From Spirosoma fluviale (GTDB lineage: Bacteria > Bacteroidota > Bacteroidia > Cytophagales > Spirosomataceae): DNA of 64,000 nucleotides. A program made the translations under genes and the position numbers. The notes below the pieces were generated by a model. It saw nothing but the letters and a program-made list of their open reading frames with translations, was not told where the DNA came from and did no database searches. Below, one piece after another: positions 42,327-50,124 of this stretch. The number at the start of each line of letters is the position of its first letter. The first letter of the stretch is position 1. Location: positions 310,001 through 374,000 of the forward strand of contig NZ_OCNH01000005.1 of NCBI RefSeq assembly GCF_900230225.1. Direction: 5' to 3'.

Positions 42327-44879
42327 TTAGCTGGCTTCTACGGCTATTGGAACCGCCGACGTGCTTCCTTCGGGTAGACGTTCGGCAACGGCCTCTACCG
42401 TGACAATAATAAATTTCGACGTTGGCGTATTGCTGATGTAAGCCACGCTGGCAACGGGAACCAGCGGGTTCACTTCCGGGTAATAAGCGGCTGTGTCGCC
42501 CTTCGGAATGTTATACGGAATAGCAATGAACCGTTCCAGTTTCCGCTGTTGTCCTTCAAAATGGCTCGTGATATTGACTAACTGCCGTTCCTGGATACCC
42601 CGTTCTTTCATGTCCTGCGGGTTCATGAAAATGACCCGGCGCTCACCGTACACGCCCCGATACCGGTCATTGTAATCATAAATCGTGGTGTTGAACTGGT
42701 CATGACTGCGAATGGACATCATCACCAATTGATCGGGTTCAATCTCGTGCCTCACCATGTCGGTGACGGTAAAGTTAGCTTTGCCATTTTCGGTCGTGAA
42801 GTTCCGCTCGCGGGGGCCGTTGGGCAGGTAGAAGCCGCCGGGTATACGAATTTTCTCGTTGAACTTGTCAAAGCCCGGAATCACGCGGGCAATAGAATCC
42901 CGGATGGTATCGTAGTTTTCGGTATACGCTACCCAATCGACCTTTGTACGCTCCCCCAGCGTAGTCAGGGCAATGCCGGATATAATGGCCACTTCACTCA
43001 ACATTTCACCTTCCAGCGGTTGCAGTATGCCCTTATTCATACTCACTACCCCCATCGAGTTTTCGCAAGAGGTGAACTGATGCCCCGACTTCTGCATGTC
43101 GATATCCAGGTGTGTGAAGCAGGGCAGCATGAGAGACGTTTTGCCCGTAACGAGGTGGCCGCGGTTGAGCTTAGTACTGATAAAAACAGTCAGACTCTGT
43201 TTGCGGATAGCTTCTGCCACCAGTTCTGTATCGGGAGCGGCCGAAAGGAAATTGCCGCCCAAACTTATAAAGACATTCGTTTTGCCTTCATGCATCACCT
43301 TGATCGACTCTACGGTGTCGTGGCCGTGTTCGCGGGGTGGCTCAAAGCCGTATTCTTTTTTCAACGCATCCAGAAAGTCGTCATGAGGTCGCTCCCAGAT
43401 GCCCATGGTACGGTCGCCCTGCACGTTGGAGTGGCCGCGAACGGGACAGGTACCGGCACCGGGTTTGCCAACGGCCCCTTTCATCAGGTGCAGGTTGACA
43501 ATTTCCTGAATGCTCATTACCCCATTTTTCTGCTGGGTAAGACCCATTGCCCAACAGGTGATAATCTTCTGTTTGGGCGCAATGATGTTGGCCGCTTCGA
43601 GCAACTGCTCCCGCGATAGGCCGCTCATTTCTTCGATATCCTCCCAACTGGTGTTCCGAATCGTTTCCAGAAACTCGTCGTAACCGGCGGTATACTCCTC
43701 GATGAATTTGTGGTCGATCACTTCGCCAGGGTTCAACTCCTCGGCTCGCAGCAGGTGTTTCATGATGCCCCGCAACACGGCCATGTCGCCATTGATCTTC
43801 ACCTGTAGATGCAGATCAGAAATGGGTGTGCCTTTACCGAGCAATGTGCCTACGGCTTTGATGGGATTCATATAATCCTGCGGATTTTTGAAGTGGCTCA
43901 GCCCGGCCTCGTGCAACGGATTGATGGCAATTATCTTGGCCCCCTTACGTTTAGCGATTTCCAGCGCCGAGAGCATACGCGGGTGATTGGTGCCGGGATT
44001 CTGGCCCATGATCAGGATAACCTCCGCGTCGTGAACATCATTGAGCGTTACCGAACCTTTACCTAAGCCAAGGGTAGGACTCAGCGCCGAGCCGCTGCTT
44101 TCGTGGCACATGTTGGAGCAGTCGGGCAGGTTGTTGGTGCCAAACTCTCGTACAAAAAGCTGGTACAGGTAAGCCGGTTCATTAGGCACCTTCCCCGATG
44201 TATAAAAAATGGCTTCATCGGGCGATTTCAGCGCGTTCAGTTCATCGGCCACTATCTGAAAGGCTTCCCGCCAGGCTATGGGCCGATAGTGCGTATCGCC
44301 GGGTCTGAGCACCAGCGGGTGCGTTAACCGACCGGCATTGTTCAAATCCCGGTCGGTCATGTGCGACAGATCGACCAGGCTGTGTTTGGTGAAAAACTCG
44401 GGATCGGCCCGTCGTGAGTCGGCATCAGAAGCCGTTGCTTTGGCCCCGTTCTCGCAGAACTCCGCCACCGACCGATGATCGTCGGGGTCGGGCCAGGCGC
44501 AGGACGAGCAGTCGAAGCCGTCTTTCTGGTTGAGTTTCAGAAGGGCATGGGTACCCCGGCCAACGCCCGCTTCGCTCCACGAAAACTCCATGGATTTAAG
44601 TACGGCGGTAACGCCAGCGGCCACCGTAGCGGGTTTGCCGAGTTTTAGGCCGGTGAATTCTTCGGGCGGCTGCGCCAGCACCGGGTTTTTATGTTTTGCG
44701 CCCACGTTATCAGGAGTTGGGAAAATACGTTTGTCGGCATCCGGTTTCCCCTGAGGGTCGTAGTGGTCGTTGGTACGCTCGGTACCCTGACCGGGGCGAT
44801 CGCCACTCTGGGGAACGTTGTTAACATCCTGTTCGGCCGGATTGCTGGGCCTGCTCTCGTTATTGGGCGACTTTTCCAT
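42327..44879 (-). CDS. FdhF/YdeP family molybdopterin oxidoreductase
   Basis: An 850-residue oxidoreductase of the DMSO-reductase superfamily, nearest the FdhF/YdeP branch. A CxxC-type cluster near the N-terminus (FDCSSCAWPDPDDHRSVAEFCENG) could hold an Fe-S cluster; LILIMGQNPGTNHPRM, GTCPVRGHSNVQGDRTMG and the C-terminal MSIRSHDQFNTTIYDYNDRYRG bind the pterin cofactor. There is no signal peptide, so it is cytosolic. No dedicated electron-transfer partner or cofactor gene is adjacent, so the substrate (formate or other) is uncertain. Confidence 0.88.
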   Translation of the reverse strand: MEKSPNNESRPSNPAEQDVNNVPQSGDRPGQGTERTNDHYDPQGKPDADKRIFPTPDNVGAKHKNPVLAQPPEEFTGLKLGKPATVAAGVTAVLKSMEFSWSEAGVGRGTHALLKLNQKDGFDCSSCAWPDPDDHRSVAEFCENGAKATASDADSRRADPEFFTKHSLVDLSHMTDRDLNNAGRLTHPLVLRPGDTHYRPIAWREAFQIVADELNALKSPDEAIFYTSGKVPNEPAYLYQLFVREFGTNNLPDCSNMCHESSGSALSPTLGLGKGSVTLNDVHDAEVILIMGQNPGTNHPRMLSALEIAKRKGAKIIAINPLHEAGLSHFKNPQDYMNPIKAVGTLLGKGTPISDLHLQVKINGDMAVLRGIMKHLLRAEELNPGEVIDHKFIEEYTAGYDEFLETIRNTSWEDIEEMSGLSREQLLEAANIIAPKQKIITCWAMGLTQQKNGVMSIQEIVNLHLMKGAVGKPGAGTCPVRGHSNVQGDRTMGIWERPHDDFLDALKKEYGFEPPREHGHDTVESIKVMHEGKTNVFISLGGNFLSAAPDTELVAEAIRKQSLTVFISTKLNRGHLVTGKTSLMLPCFTHLDIDMQKSGHQFTSCENSMGVVSMNKGILQPLEGEMLSEVAIISGIALTTLGERTKVDWVAYTENYDTIRDSIARVIPGFDKFNEKIRIPGGFYLPNGPRERNFTTENGKANFTVTDMVRHEIEPDQLVMMSIRSHDQFNTTIYDYNDRYRGVYGERRVIFMNPQDMKERGIQERQLVNITSHFEGQQRKLERFIAIPYNIPKGDTAAYYPEVNPLVPVASVAYISNTPTSKFIIVTVEAVAERLPEGSTSAVPIAVEAS

Positions 44880-45190
44880 AGTATAGGGCGACCTGCAGGC
44901 CGAAAGTAAAGCGTTGACAAAGTACGTAACTACCTAACGAAATCAGGGGGGCAATGGCCTGACAGGCTATCTGTTTTTGCCGTATTTTAATGGTAATTAC
45001 CCGTTAATGAATTGTTGAGTCAGGTTGTTTTGAGAAAAAGACAAAGTAAGAGTGTGATTACTAACGGAATGGTGAGTGTATATTGCCCGGCCGCTTGCAC
45101 ACGGCAACCTTGCATGAAAGGTGAGTATGTTACGTGTGCGGTTTAAGCTAGTACGTAGGGATGTCTGCTTAGAAAACAGTTCTGAAAACA
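44880..45190. other. Intergenic region upstream of the oxidoreductase
   Basis: About 310 bp with the promoter side of the molybdopterin oxidoreductase gene. A stretch around 45090-45145 can form an imperfect hairpin (ttgcacacgg / cgtgtgcggt). No gene or RNA family was recognised. Confidence 0.4.
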
Positions 45191-45227
45191 GAAAAAGCCT
45201 TCACACTGTATGTATGAAGGCTTTTTC
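45191..45227 (-). terminator. Terminator at the left end of the integrated element (original tRNA terminator)
   Basis: A perfect 13-bp stem, gaaaaagccttca / tgaaggctttttc, with an 11-base loop. It lies just outside the left copy of the tRNA 3' end, so it is most likely the host tRNA-Arg gene's own terminator, separated from its gene by the insertion. Confidence 0.8.
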
Positions 45228-45233
45228 TTGTGT

Positions 45234-45256
45234 TGTGCTCCCGAAGGGACTTGAAC
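45234..45256. repeat. attL: duplicated tRNA-Arg 3' end
   Basis: Sixteen identical bases (45234-45249) to the tRNA 3' end at 51608-51623, and 21 of 23 if extended. The rest of the tRNA is missing here, as expected for the far end of a tRNA-targeted insertion. Confidence 0.9.
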
Positions 45257-45297
45257 TATTGTTGATATTCAGATAGTTACAAGGCATTTTTTTAGTG

Positions 45298-45369
45298 GTT
45301 GACGGAATAGTTGACGGTTTGCCCAATATGCGAAACTATTTATGCATCAGTTGACGGTCGGGTTGACGG
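45298..45369 (+). promoter_or_regulatory. Left-end arm-type recombinase sites (GTTGACGG x4)
   Basis: Four exact copies of gttgacgg begin at 45298, 45310, 45350 and 45362, as two pairs each spaced 12 bp. The same octamer occurs in a 12/13-bp spaced set beside the integrase at the other end. This is the usual layout of arm-type binding sites of tyrosine integrases. Confidence 0.75.
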
Positions 45370-45427
45370 AGGTTGTAACTTTAGACCTTAATCGAGCGGC
45401 CTTTACTGGCTACTTGGTTTGGTCAGA

Positions 45428-45480
45428 GTCGGGCGGGTGGTTCCCCCGGCTCATTGGGTCGGGTGGGTGGTTCCCCCGGC
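45428..45480. repeat. Tandem 30-bp repeat at the end of the DUF5681-like gene
   Basis: A 23-base unit (gtcgggcgggtggttccccc...) at 45428-45450 recurs at 45458-45480 with one difference, 30-bp period. The second copy codes the C-terminal residues of the 81-residue gene; the first lies just beyond its stop. Confidence 0.8.
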
Positions 45481-45696
45481 CCGTTTTTTTTGCGCGTATC
45501 GTTCCCGCCTTCGTGCATTGTGGCTGTCACGTCGTACTTTCTCAATTGCCTGTTCATGTTCCCTTAACCAGATCATAACAGCCTTAAAAATTGTAGCCCG
45601 GTTTGGTTGTCCCTTTTTGCGTCCCCGGTTTTGTGGCTGGTTGTCGCGGCTGAACTGGGTTTTAACTCCGTTCTGCCAAATGTCATATCTAGGCAT
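45451..45696 (-). CDS. Small basic protein resembling DUF5681
   Basis: An 81-residue basic protein. The segment FSRDNQPQNRGRKKGQPNRA resembles the start of DUF5681 phage-related proteins (the GNPxGRPKGxxN pattern), so a role in DNA binding or packaging-like steps is possible. The frame is open to 45744; the ATG at 45694-45696 is chosen because the sequence then begins MPRYDIWQNG. It is the last gene of the element. The similarity rests on one motif, so the call is tentative. Confidence 0.5.
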   Translation of the reverse strand: MPRYDIWQNGVKTQFSRDNQPQNRGRKKGQPNRATIFKAVMIWLREHEQAIEKVRRDSHNARRRERYAQKKRAGGTTHPTQ

Positions 45697-45767
45697 CGTC
45701 CTAATTCTTTCGTAGTAAATAACCGTTAAATAGCCGTTAGTCATGCATTCCGTGCCCGCGTATGACT

Positions 45768-46076
45768 GACTGAAATAAACTTCACAAGTACGCGCCCGCG
45801 TTATGACCGTGATAAAATCTTACTTGAGGTTTCCGCCTTTACCTGACTCCGAAAAACTTACACGTGTGTGTATTGACTGTGGAAAAACCTTTATCCCTTT
45901 TTTATGGACTCCGGAAACTCTTTAAGTCCTTCTTAATACTGACTAAAAAAAACTTTAAACTGTCCTCCCTCTCGTGCGCGTTAGGGACTCCAATAAACTC
46001 AAATTATCTCCAAACACTGAAATGGTATGTTGAGAAGATGTTGAGAAGAACGTGTTAGGAACTCCAATAAACTTAA
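45768..46076. repeat. Iteron-like degenerate repeat array next to the rep gene
   Basis: Eight degenerate copies of a GACTccgaaAAACTTta-type unit begin near 45768, 45805, 45844, 45875, 45907, 45941, 45986 and 46059, spaced 31-73 bp; the last two share gactccaataaact almost exactly. The whole non-coding stretch 45697-46461 (about 760 bp) holds no gene; beyond the array only A/T-rich sequence was seen. By position and form it could be the element's replication origin. Confidence 0.6.
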
Positions 46077-46461
46077 TCTATCTCTAAACAGCCTTTATAT
46101 ACGAATCTCCCAACGTATCCCCTTTCAATACTCCAGCGCGGTCAGTAGTCGGTCAGTTGGGGACGGTAGCGTTTGCTCCTCTTTTGGTCTACACTTCTGT
46201 GAGTTTATATTGAGACAATATAGAGAAGTACTCCCATTGAGGTATATAGCCGTACAACGGATAGCCATTTAATTACAGACACAAATTGACACATATGGGT
46301 ATAAAGACTAAGTTTTACTAAGGTGTATCTTTCCCTTATACAGGTTCTTCAATGTTAGCATTTGTTATCATTTTACCGATAAATCGAACGACCCTAAATG
46401 TTAGGTTTTGTTAGGTTGTTCATTCGCAGGAGCCGCCCGTCAATGTTGACATTTGTTGACG

Positions 46462-47958
46462 TTATCCTAGTCTTACCTCCCATGGTGTCCCCTGCCAATG
46501 ATCGAGCAAGGCCCGTTTGTCAGCAGGTAGTCGTAATGTGCTGGAGACATCAAACAAGGTAGGTTCACGGTAAATCTTGAGTACCGCCCGTTTTAGGTTG
46601 TTACGCGGGTTACTGTGGGTGTTACGGACGTTATGAGCTGCCCGGTTATAATCGTCCTCTTTTGAGCCTTTGGCGTATTGATCGAACCGACTGTTTAACC
46701 TCATCAGCAGGTCATCGTTATTGCGTAACATTTTGGCGGATACGAACCGACGAACGCCCCGCCCTACCTTGGGAGTTGAGGGAATTGATACGCCCGTTAT
46801 TGGGCAAATAACCGCCCCCGGTTGTGTGTTGGTCGGGATAAACGGTATGTCCTGTTTTAACTCTAAATACAAGGGGTTAAAACGGGACATTTCCGGTTTT
46901 TGAGGGTCGGTTAAAACGGGACATTTTTCTAGTTCTGTCACTGGTTTATCGCTCTGGGTAGGCGATTCAGCAAGGGGTGAAATGTTAAGTTTTGTTAAGG
47001 TGTACCAAACCGCCCGGCGTTCGTTAATTCGTGTCAGCAGGTCATCGTTAACGGTAGTTAGTTGCTCCCATTTCTGACGGATTAACCCGGCTGTTAATGT
47101 CTGCCAGTTTTCGCCTTTTTGGTGTTTCTCAATTAACGCTCTGTATTTGCGCTCTGTGCGTTGCAATCGGTGCCTATAGGTGTTTGCCTGTCTGGGTGTA
47201 AGATCGTCGGGTATATGCCAGAATTTAGGGTTACGCCCGTTTTGGTAAACGTCACGTTCTTTCGCCGTTAATGTTGCCGGGTTGATTGTTGGGTCATCGA
47301 ATAGTATTTCGATAAAGGTGTCAACCAGTAACGTACCCAATATACTGTAATTGGCAACAGTCAGCAGGTCGGTTAATGTGTCGAGCCGAACGCCTGTTTT
47401 TTTGAAATACTCCATCCTCAAAACCTTCACCTCAACCCGTAACAAGTTTTCTCCCAAATTGAATTGATGACCTTTGTCGTACAACTTTACAACATACCGT
47501 TGTGTCACACATTGGTAATAGGGGGTAGAACTGTAGGTGTCGAGGGTAAACGGTTTGTTCTTATAGCTAACAAGGTTGTTGAGGACTCGGGTAACCGGAA
47601 ACGGCAAACGAATATTAACGCCAAATTCTACATTGTTAAGTTTCGAACTGAACGGGTTAACGCCGTAGGTTGTCACAAATTGATCGAGCGCGGTTATCAG
47701 GTCATTAGCGGTAAAGTCATTAGCATTGTGTAAACCGTTGTTGTGGAACTTATGTAGGCTCCCTTTAATCTCAACCCGATATCCGCCCGTTAATCGAGGT
47801 ATGAGCATAAATTTTATTCCTCTGTCCTGAGCGGTGCGGTTACGGTCGAGAATAGCCCCGGTTTGTTCATCTATGGGTAAGGCAAATAGTAGGCGGTCGT
47901 GTGTCAGCAGGAGGTCGGCACTTACCGAAAGATCCTGTATTTTGATTCCGTCGTACAT
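46462..47958 (-). CDS. Replication protein resembling filamentous-phage gene II/X (Phage_CRI) family
   Basis: A 498-residue protein. Two regions line up with gene II proteins of filamentous phages: YRVEIKGSLHKFHNNGLHNA followed by LNNVEFGVNI (residues ~55-115), and GENLLRVEVKVLRMEYFKKTG with RLDTLTDLL (residues ~170-200). These families nick one strand and start rolling-circle replication. The C-terminal 200 residues are basic and unrelated. A hairpin lies just upstream of the start. The match is judged by eye from motif order; a plasmid-type initiator is the alternative. Confidence 0.68.
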   Translation of the reverse strand: MYDGIKIQDLSVSADLLLTHDRLLFALPIDEQTGAILDRNRTAQDRGIKFMLIPRLTGGYRVEIKGSLHKFHNNGLHNANDFTANDLITALDQFVTTYGVNPFSSKLNNVEFGVNIRLPFPVTRVLNNLVSYKNKPFTLDTYSSTPYYQCVTQRYVVKLYDKGHQFNLGENLLRVEVKVLRMEYFKKTGVRLDTLTDLLTVANYSILGTLLVDTFIEILFDDPTINPATLTAKERDVYQNGRNPKFWHIPDDLTPRQANTYRHRLQRTERKYRALIEKHQKGENWQTLTAGLIRQKWEQLTTVNDDLLTRINERRAVWYTLTKLNISPLAESPTQSDKPVTELEKCPVLTDPQKPEMSRFNPLYLELKQDIPFIPTNTQPGAVICPITGVSIPSTPKVGRGVRRFVSAKMLRNNDDLLMRLNSRFDQYAKGSKEDDYNRAAHNVRNTHSNPRNNLKRAVLKIYREPTLFDVSSTLRLPADKRALLDHWQGTPWEVRLG

Positions 47959-47967
47959 GGGATAGTG

Positions 47968-48000
47968 AACCGCCCCCGGCTGTGATCGTTGGGGGCGGTT
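47968..48000 (-). promoter_or_regulatory. Hairpin immediately upstream of the rep start codon
   Basis: A perfect 10-bp G/C-rich stem (aaccgccccc / gggggcggtt) with a 13-base loop, 9 bp before the rep ATG on the minus strand. It lacks a T run, so it could be an attenuator or a ribosome-blocking structure controlling rep, or a partial terminator for the genes upstream. Confidence 0.55.
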
Positions 48001-48021
48001 GTTGGTCTGGTGTGAAGTTGA

Positions 48022-48453
48022 TTAGAGTAAACCCCGTACTATTACCTCCGTTACGAACTTATCCCGTTGGTTGGGATAGGGACCGCCAAAACCGGGAAAG
48101 TATAGAATAGTCAGTGTATTTGCATCGGGCGTAAATCGAGCCAGTAGGTAACTATGGCTCATCTTGCCTCCCTTGCCTTTTGAGCGAATACTACCCGTAT
48201 ATACATCAGCGTACCGGGTTGGTTGTAACCCTGTGAAGAAATTAGCCTTTCTTTTTCCGCTATCCTGGTCTTTTGTTTTTGGACCTGATAAAAGTAGATC
48301 GGCGTTAATATCCCGGTTAAATCGTCTATCCTCAACGGTTAAATCTTGAGGAACGGCCGTAAATCCCGGTGGGCAAATACGAAGCTGGTAACGTCTCTTT
48401 TCGTGGTTGAGGTCGTGTACTGTCCGTCTGGTAATGGTTGGTAGAACAATCAT
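48022..48453 (-). CDS. Hypothetical element protein
   Basis: A 143-residue basic protein with no recognised domain. Beta-strand patterns dominate (RYQLRICPPGFTAVPQDLTV, SHSYLLARFTPDANTLTILYFPGF). Size and place before the rep gene recall the single-strand DNA-binding proteins of rolling-circle elements, but no motif supports this. It overlaps the preceding gene by 4 bp, so it is co-translated. Confidence 0.68.
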   Translation of the reverse strand: MIVLPTITRRTVHDLNHEKRRYQLRICPPGFTAVPQDLTVEDRRFNRDINADLLLSGPKTKDQDSGKRKANFFTGLQPTRYADVYTGSIRSKGKGGKMSHSYLLARFTPDANTLTILYFPGFGGPYPNQRDKFVTEVIVRGLL

Positions 48454-48686
48454 ACGCCCTCCTCCTTTTTGGTCCCTACCGTCAGACCTTCTACAAGTGT
48501 GATTAATTCCAATGTCACTTTATGCTGTAATGAGTCGAGGGCGTATAATTCGGCTGACTCATTATTGAATAGCGCAACATTGCATTTGTAATGGTCGAGG
48601 GCGTTTAATAATGCCCTACATTCACTCATTCGGTCGTTGCTGGAGTTGTCGACCGGATTGCAGACTATTGGAATGTTAATTACCAT
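48450..48686 (-). CDS. Hypothetical small element protein
   Basis: A 78-residue protein with no recognised motif, mostly helical (SECRALLNALDHYKCNVALF and LDSLQHKVTLELITLVEGL). It overlaps the HTH gene by 11 bp upstream and the next gene by 4 bp downstream, so it belongs to one tight translational unit. Function unknown. Confidence 0.65.
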   Translation of the reverse strand: MVINIPIVCNPVDNSSNDRMSECRALLNALDHYKCNVALFNNESAELYALDSLQHKVTLELITLVEGLTVGTKKEEGV

Positions 48687-49014
48687 GGGTCCGGCCCTCC
48701 ACTGCCTTACTGTGTTTAAAACGGCGCGGCTGTTTCAGCGCGGCCATTACGTCAGTTTTACGGTATCGAACGCGCCCGTTTATCTTGAGGGGAATTAAAA
48801 CAGCATTACGGTCGTCGGTGTCTGTTGCCCAATCGTGTAATGTCGTGAGGGACACTTGCAACGTTTCAGCCGTTTGTCGACGTGTCAGCAGGTCCGGGAG
48901 GTCAAAGCCTGCGGGGGTGGGTGGTGTGTAGTTCGCTAACTCTGAGCGAACTATTGCGCGGAAGCTCTCTATCAGTTCCGGCGTAGGCTGTAGGTGTAAT
49001 GTAATATTTTGCAT
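48676..49014 (-). CDS. Excisionase-like helix-turn-helix protein (HTH_17)
   Basis: A 112-residue DNA-binding protein. The MerR/excisionase-type HTH is LLTRRQTAETLQVSLTTLHDWAT (residues ~45-67), followed by the wing (LKINGRVRYRKTDVMAALKQ) that is typical of HTH_17 proteins. In integrative elements of Bacteroidota such proteins direct excision or control the element's genes. It begins the run of three overlapping genes that leads to rep. Confidence 0.82.
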   Translation of the reverse strand: MQNITLHLQPTPELIESFRAIVRSELANYTPPTPAGFDLPDLLTRRQTAETLQVSLTTLHDWATDTDDRNAVLIPLKINGRVRYRKTDVMAALKQPRRFKHSKAVEGRTHGN

Positions 49015-49097
49015 AGTCGTAGCGGGTTTGTGTCTGAGCTACGATGCAAAATTGATTCAACCGTATAGGTGTAGTGGGTATGTAGTAACTACGAACT

Positions 49098-49982
49098 TTA
49101 TTGTTTCTTTCGACCGATGACCAACGGAATTCCCAAATCTTTTTCTGTTATGAGGTTATTAGTCTTTTCAACAATAGAGGGTAAGTTTTTAGGATTTCTG
49201 TCTGTGTTTGCGTTACCATAAAGAGCCGTTAACGCGTTTTTTACGTTACCCTTAGTCTTTCCAAAAAGTAACGATAGAACGCTGTATTGTTTCTCTGGCG
49301 GTAGTGTATGGAACGTTCCGTTAAGAATACCACTCTGATACGCCAACAAAATTTTTACATTTAGGTCTATCATGCCCGGCTCCGTTGTTTTTGGCTCCTG
49401 ATCGGTCGAAGTAGGCAAAGATTTAGGTTCCTCTTCTGGTTCACCCAAATAACCGCTCAACTTTTCGCCGTTCTCTTTATAGAGTTCTGGGGCAAACTCA
49501 GTGAGCCTTTTTACTATAATTTTAATGCATCCTCTCAAGGTTGCAGAGATTAAATAAACCTTATCGTAAAGGGTTTTTATGTGTAACGCCTGTTCATCCG
49601 GTAACACCTTTTCAGTAACACTATTCAGGTTCCCAGATTCATCAAAATGATAATCTATTCCTCTTGCATTGTGAACCCCTATTTTAGCCTTTTCACTCAA
49701 TTCAAAGGAAGGTATCAAGTTTTCTAAAAGTAAATTCACAAGGCGTTTTGAGTACCTATCTTGTAGTTTCGACTCATTACCAAACCTGTGCCAGCAATCC
49801 ATTAACTCTTTGTCTAATTTTCCATAGAATTCATGTTGTCGAAAGTTATTCAACCAACCTACTTTATCGTTATCAAGAGCAGACGGTTGTATTCCAAAGG
49901 GACTGGCCGAACAAACGAAAAGGGCAGTTTGTAGATACTCTTTTGTTAGTTCTAATGCTGATATAGGTTCATTGGTTGGCAT
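49098..49982 (-). CDS. Hypothetical element protein, 294 residues
   Basis: A 294-residue soluble, mostly helical protein with no recognised catalytic motif. An acidic linker (EPEEEPKSLPTSTDQEPK, residues ~180-200) divides an N-terminal helical domain from a C-terminal region (PEKQYSVLSLLFGKTKGNVKNAL, ending KTNNLITEKDLGIPL). The C-terminal region recalls the RteC-like regulators of Bacteroidota integrative elements, but only weakly. It lies between the HTH gene and the integrase with its own spacing, so it may be cargo or a control gene. Confidence 0.65.
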   Translation of the reverse strand: MPTNEPISALELTKEYLQTALFVCSASPFGIQPSALDNDKVGWLNNFRQHEFYGKLDKELMDCWHRFGNESKLQDRYSKRLVNLLLENLIPSFELSEKAKIGVHNARGIDYHFDESGNLNSVTEKVLPDEQALHIKTLYDKVYLISATLRGCIKIIVKRLTEFAPELYKENGEKLSGYLGEPEEEPKSLPTSTDQEPKTTEPGMIDLNVKILLAYQSGILNGTFHTLPPEKQYSVLSLLFGKTKGNVKNALTALYGNANTDRNPKNLPSIVEKTNNLITEKDLGIPLVIGRKKQ

Positions 49983-50124
49983 TGCTGGCCTTGGTTTGGT
50001 CGGTGGGTAACTATGCTGAGGTAGACAAAAAAGGTTACAGTAAAATTGTCCTTACCCCTGAGAGAAGTGAGAAATAACCTATACATATGTTTGGGTTATT
50101 TCTCCTTACTCCATGGTATTCTCT

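Noticed and set aside
42702..43619. 305-residue open frame on the plus strand
   Set aside because: Antisense to the molybdopterin oxidoreductase; long antisense frames are expected in G+C-richer coding regions.
45342..45578. Open frames on the plus strand at the left end of the element
   Set aside because: They overlap the arm-type sites and the DUF5681-like gene, contain low-complexity repeats and have no family likeness.
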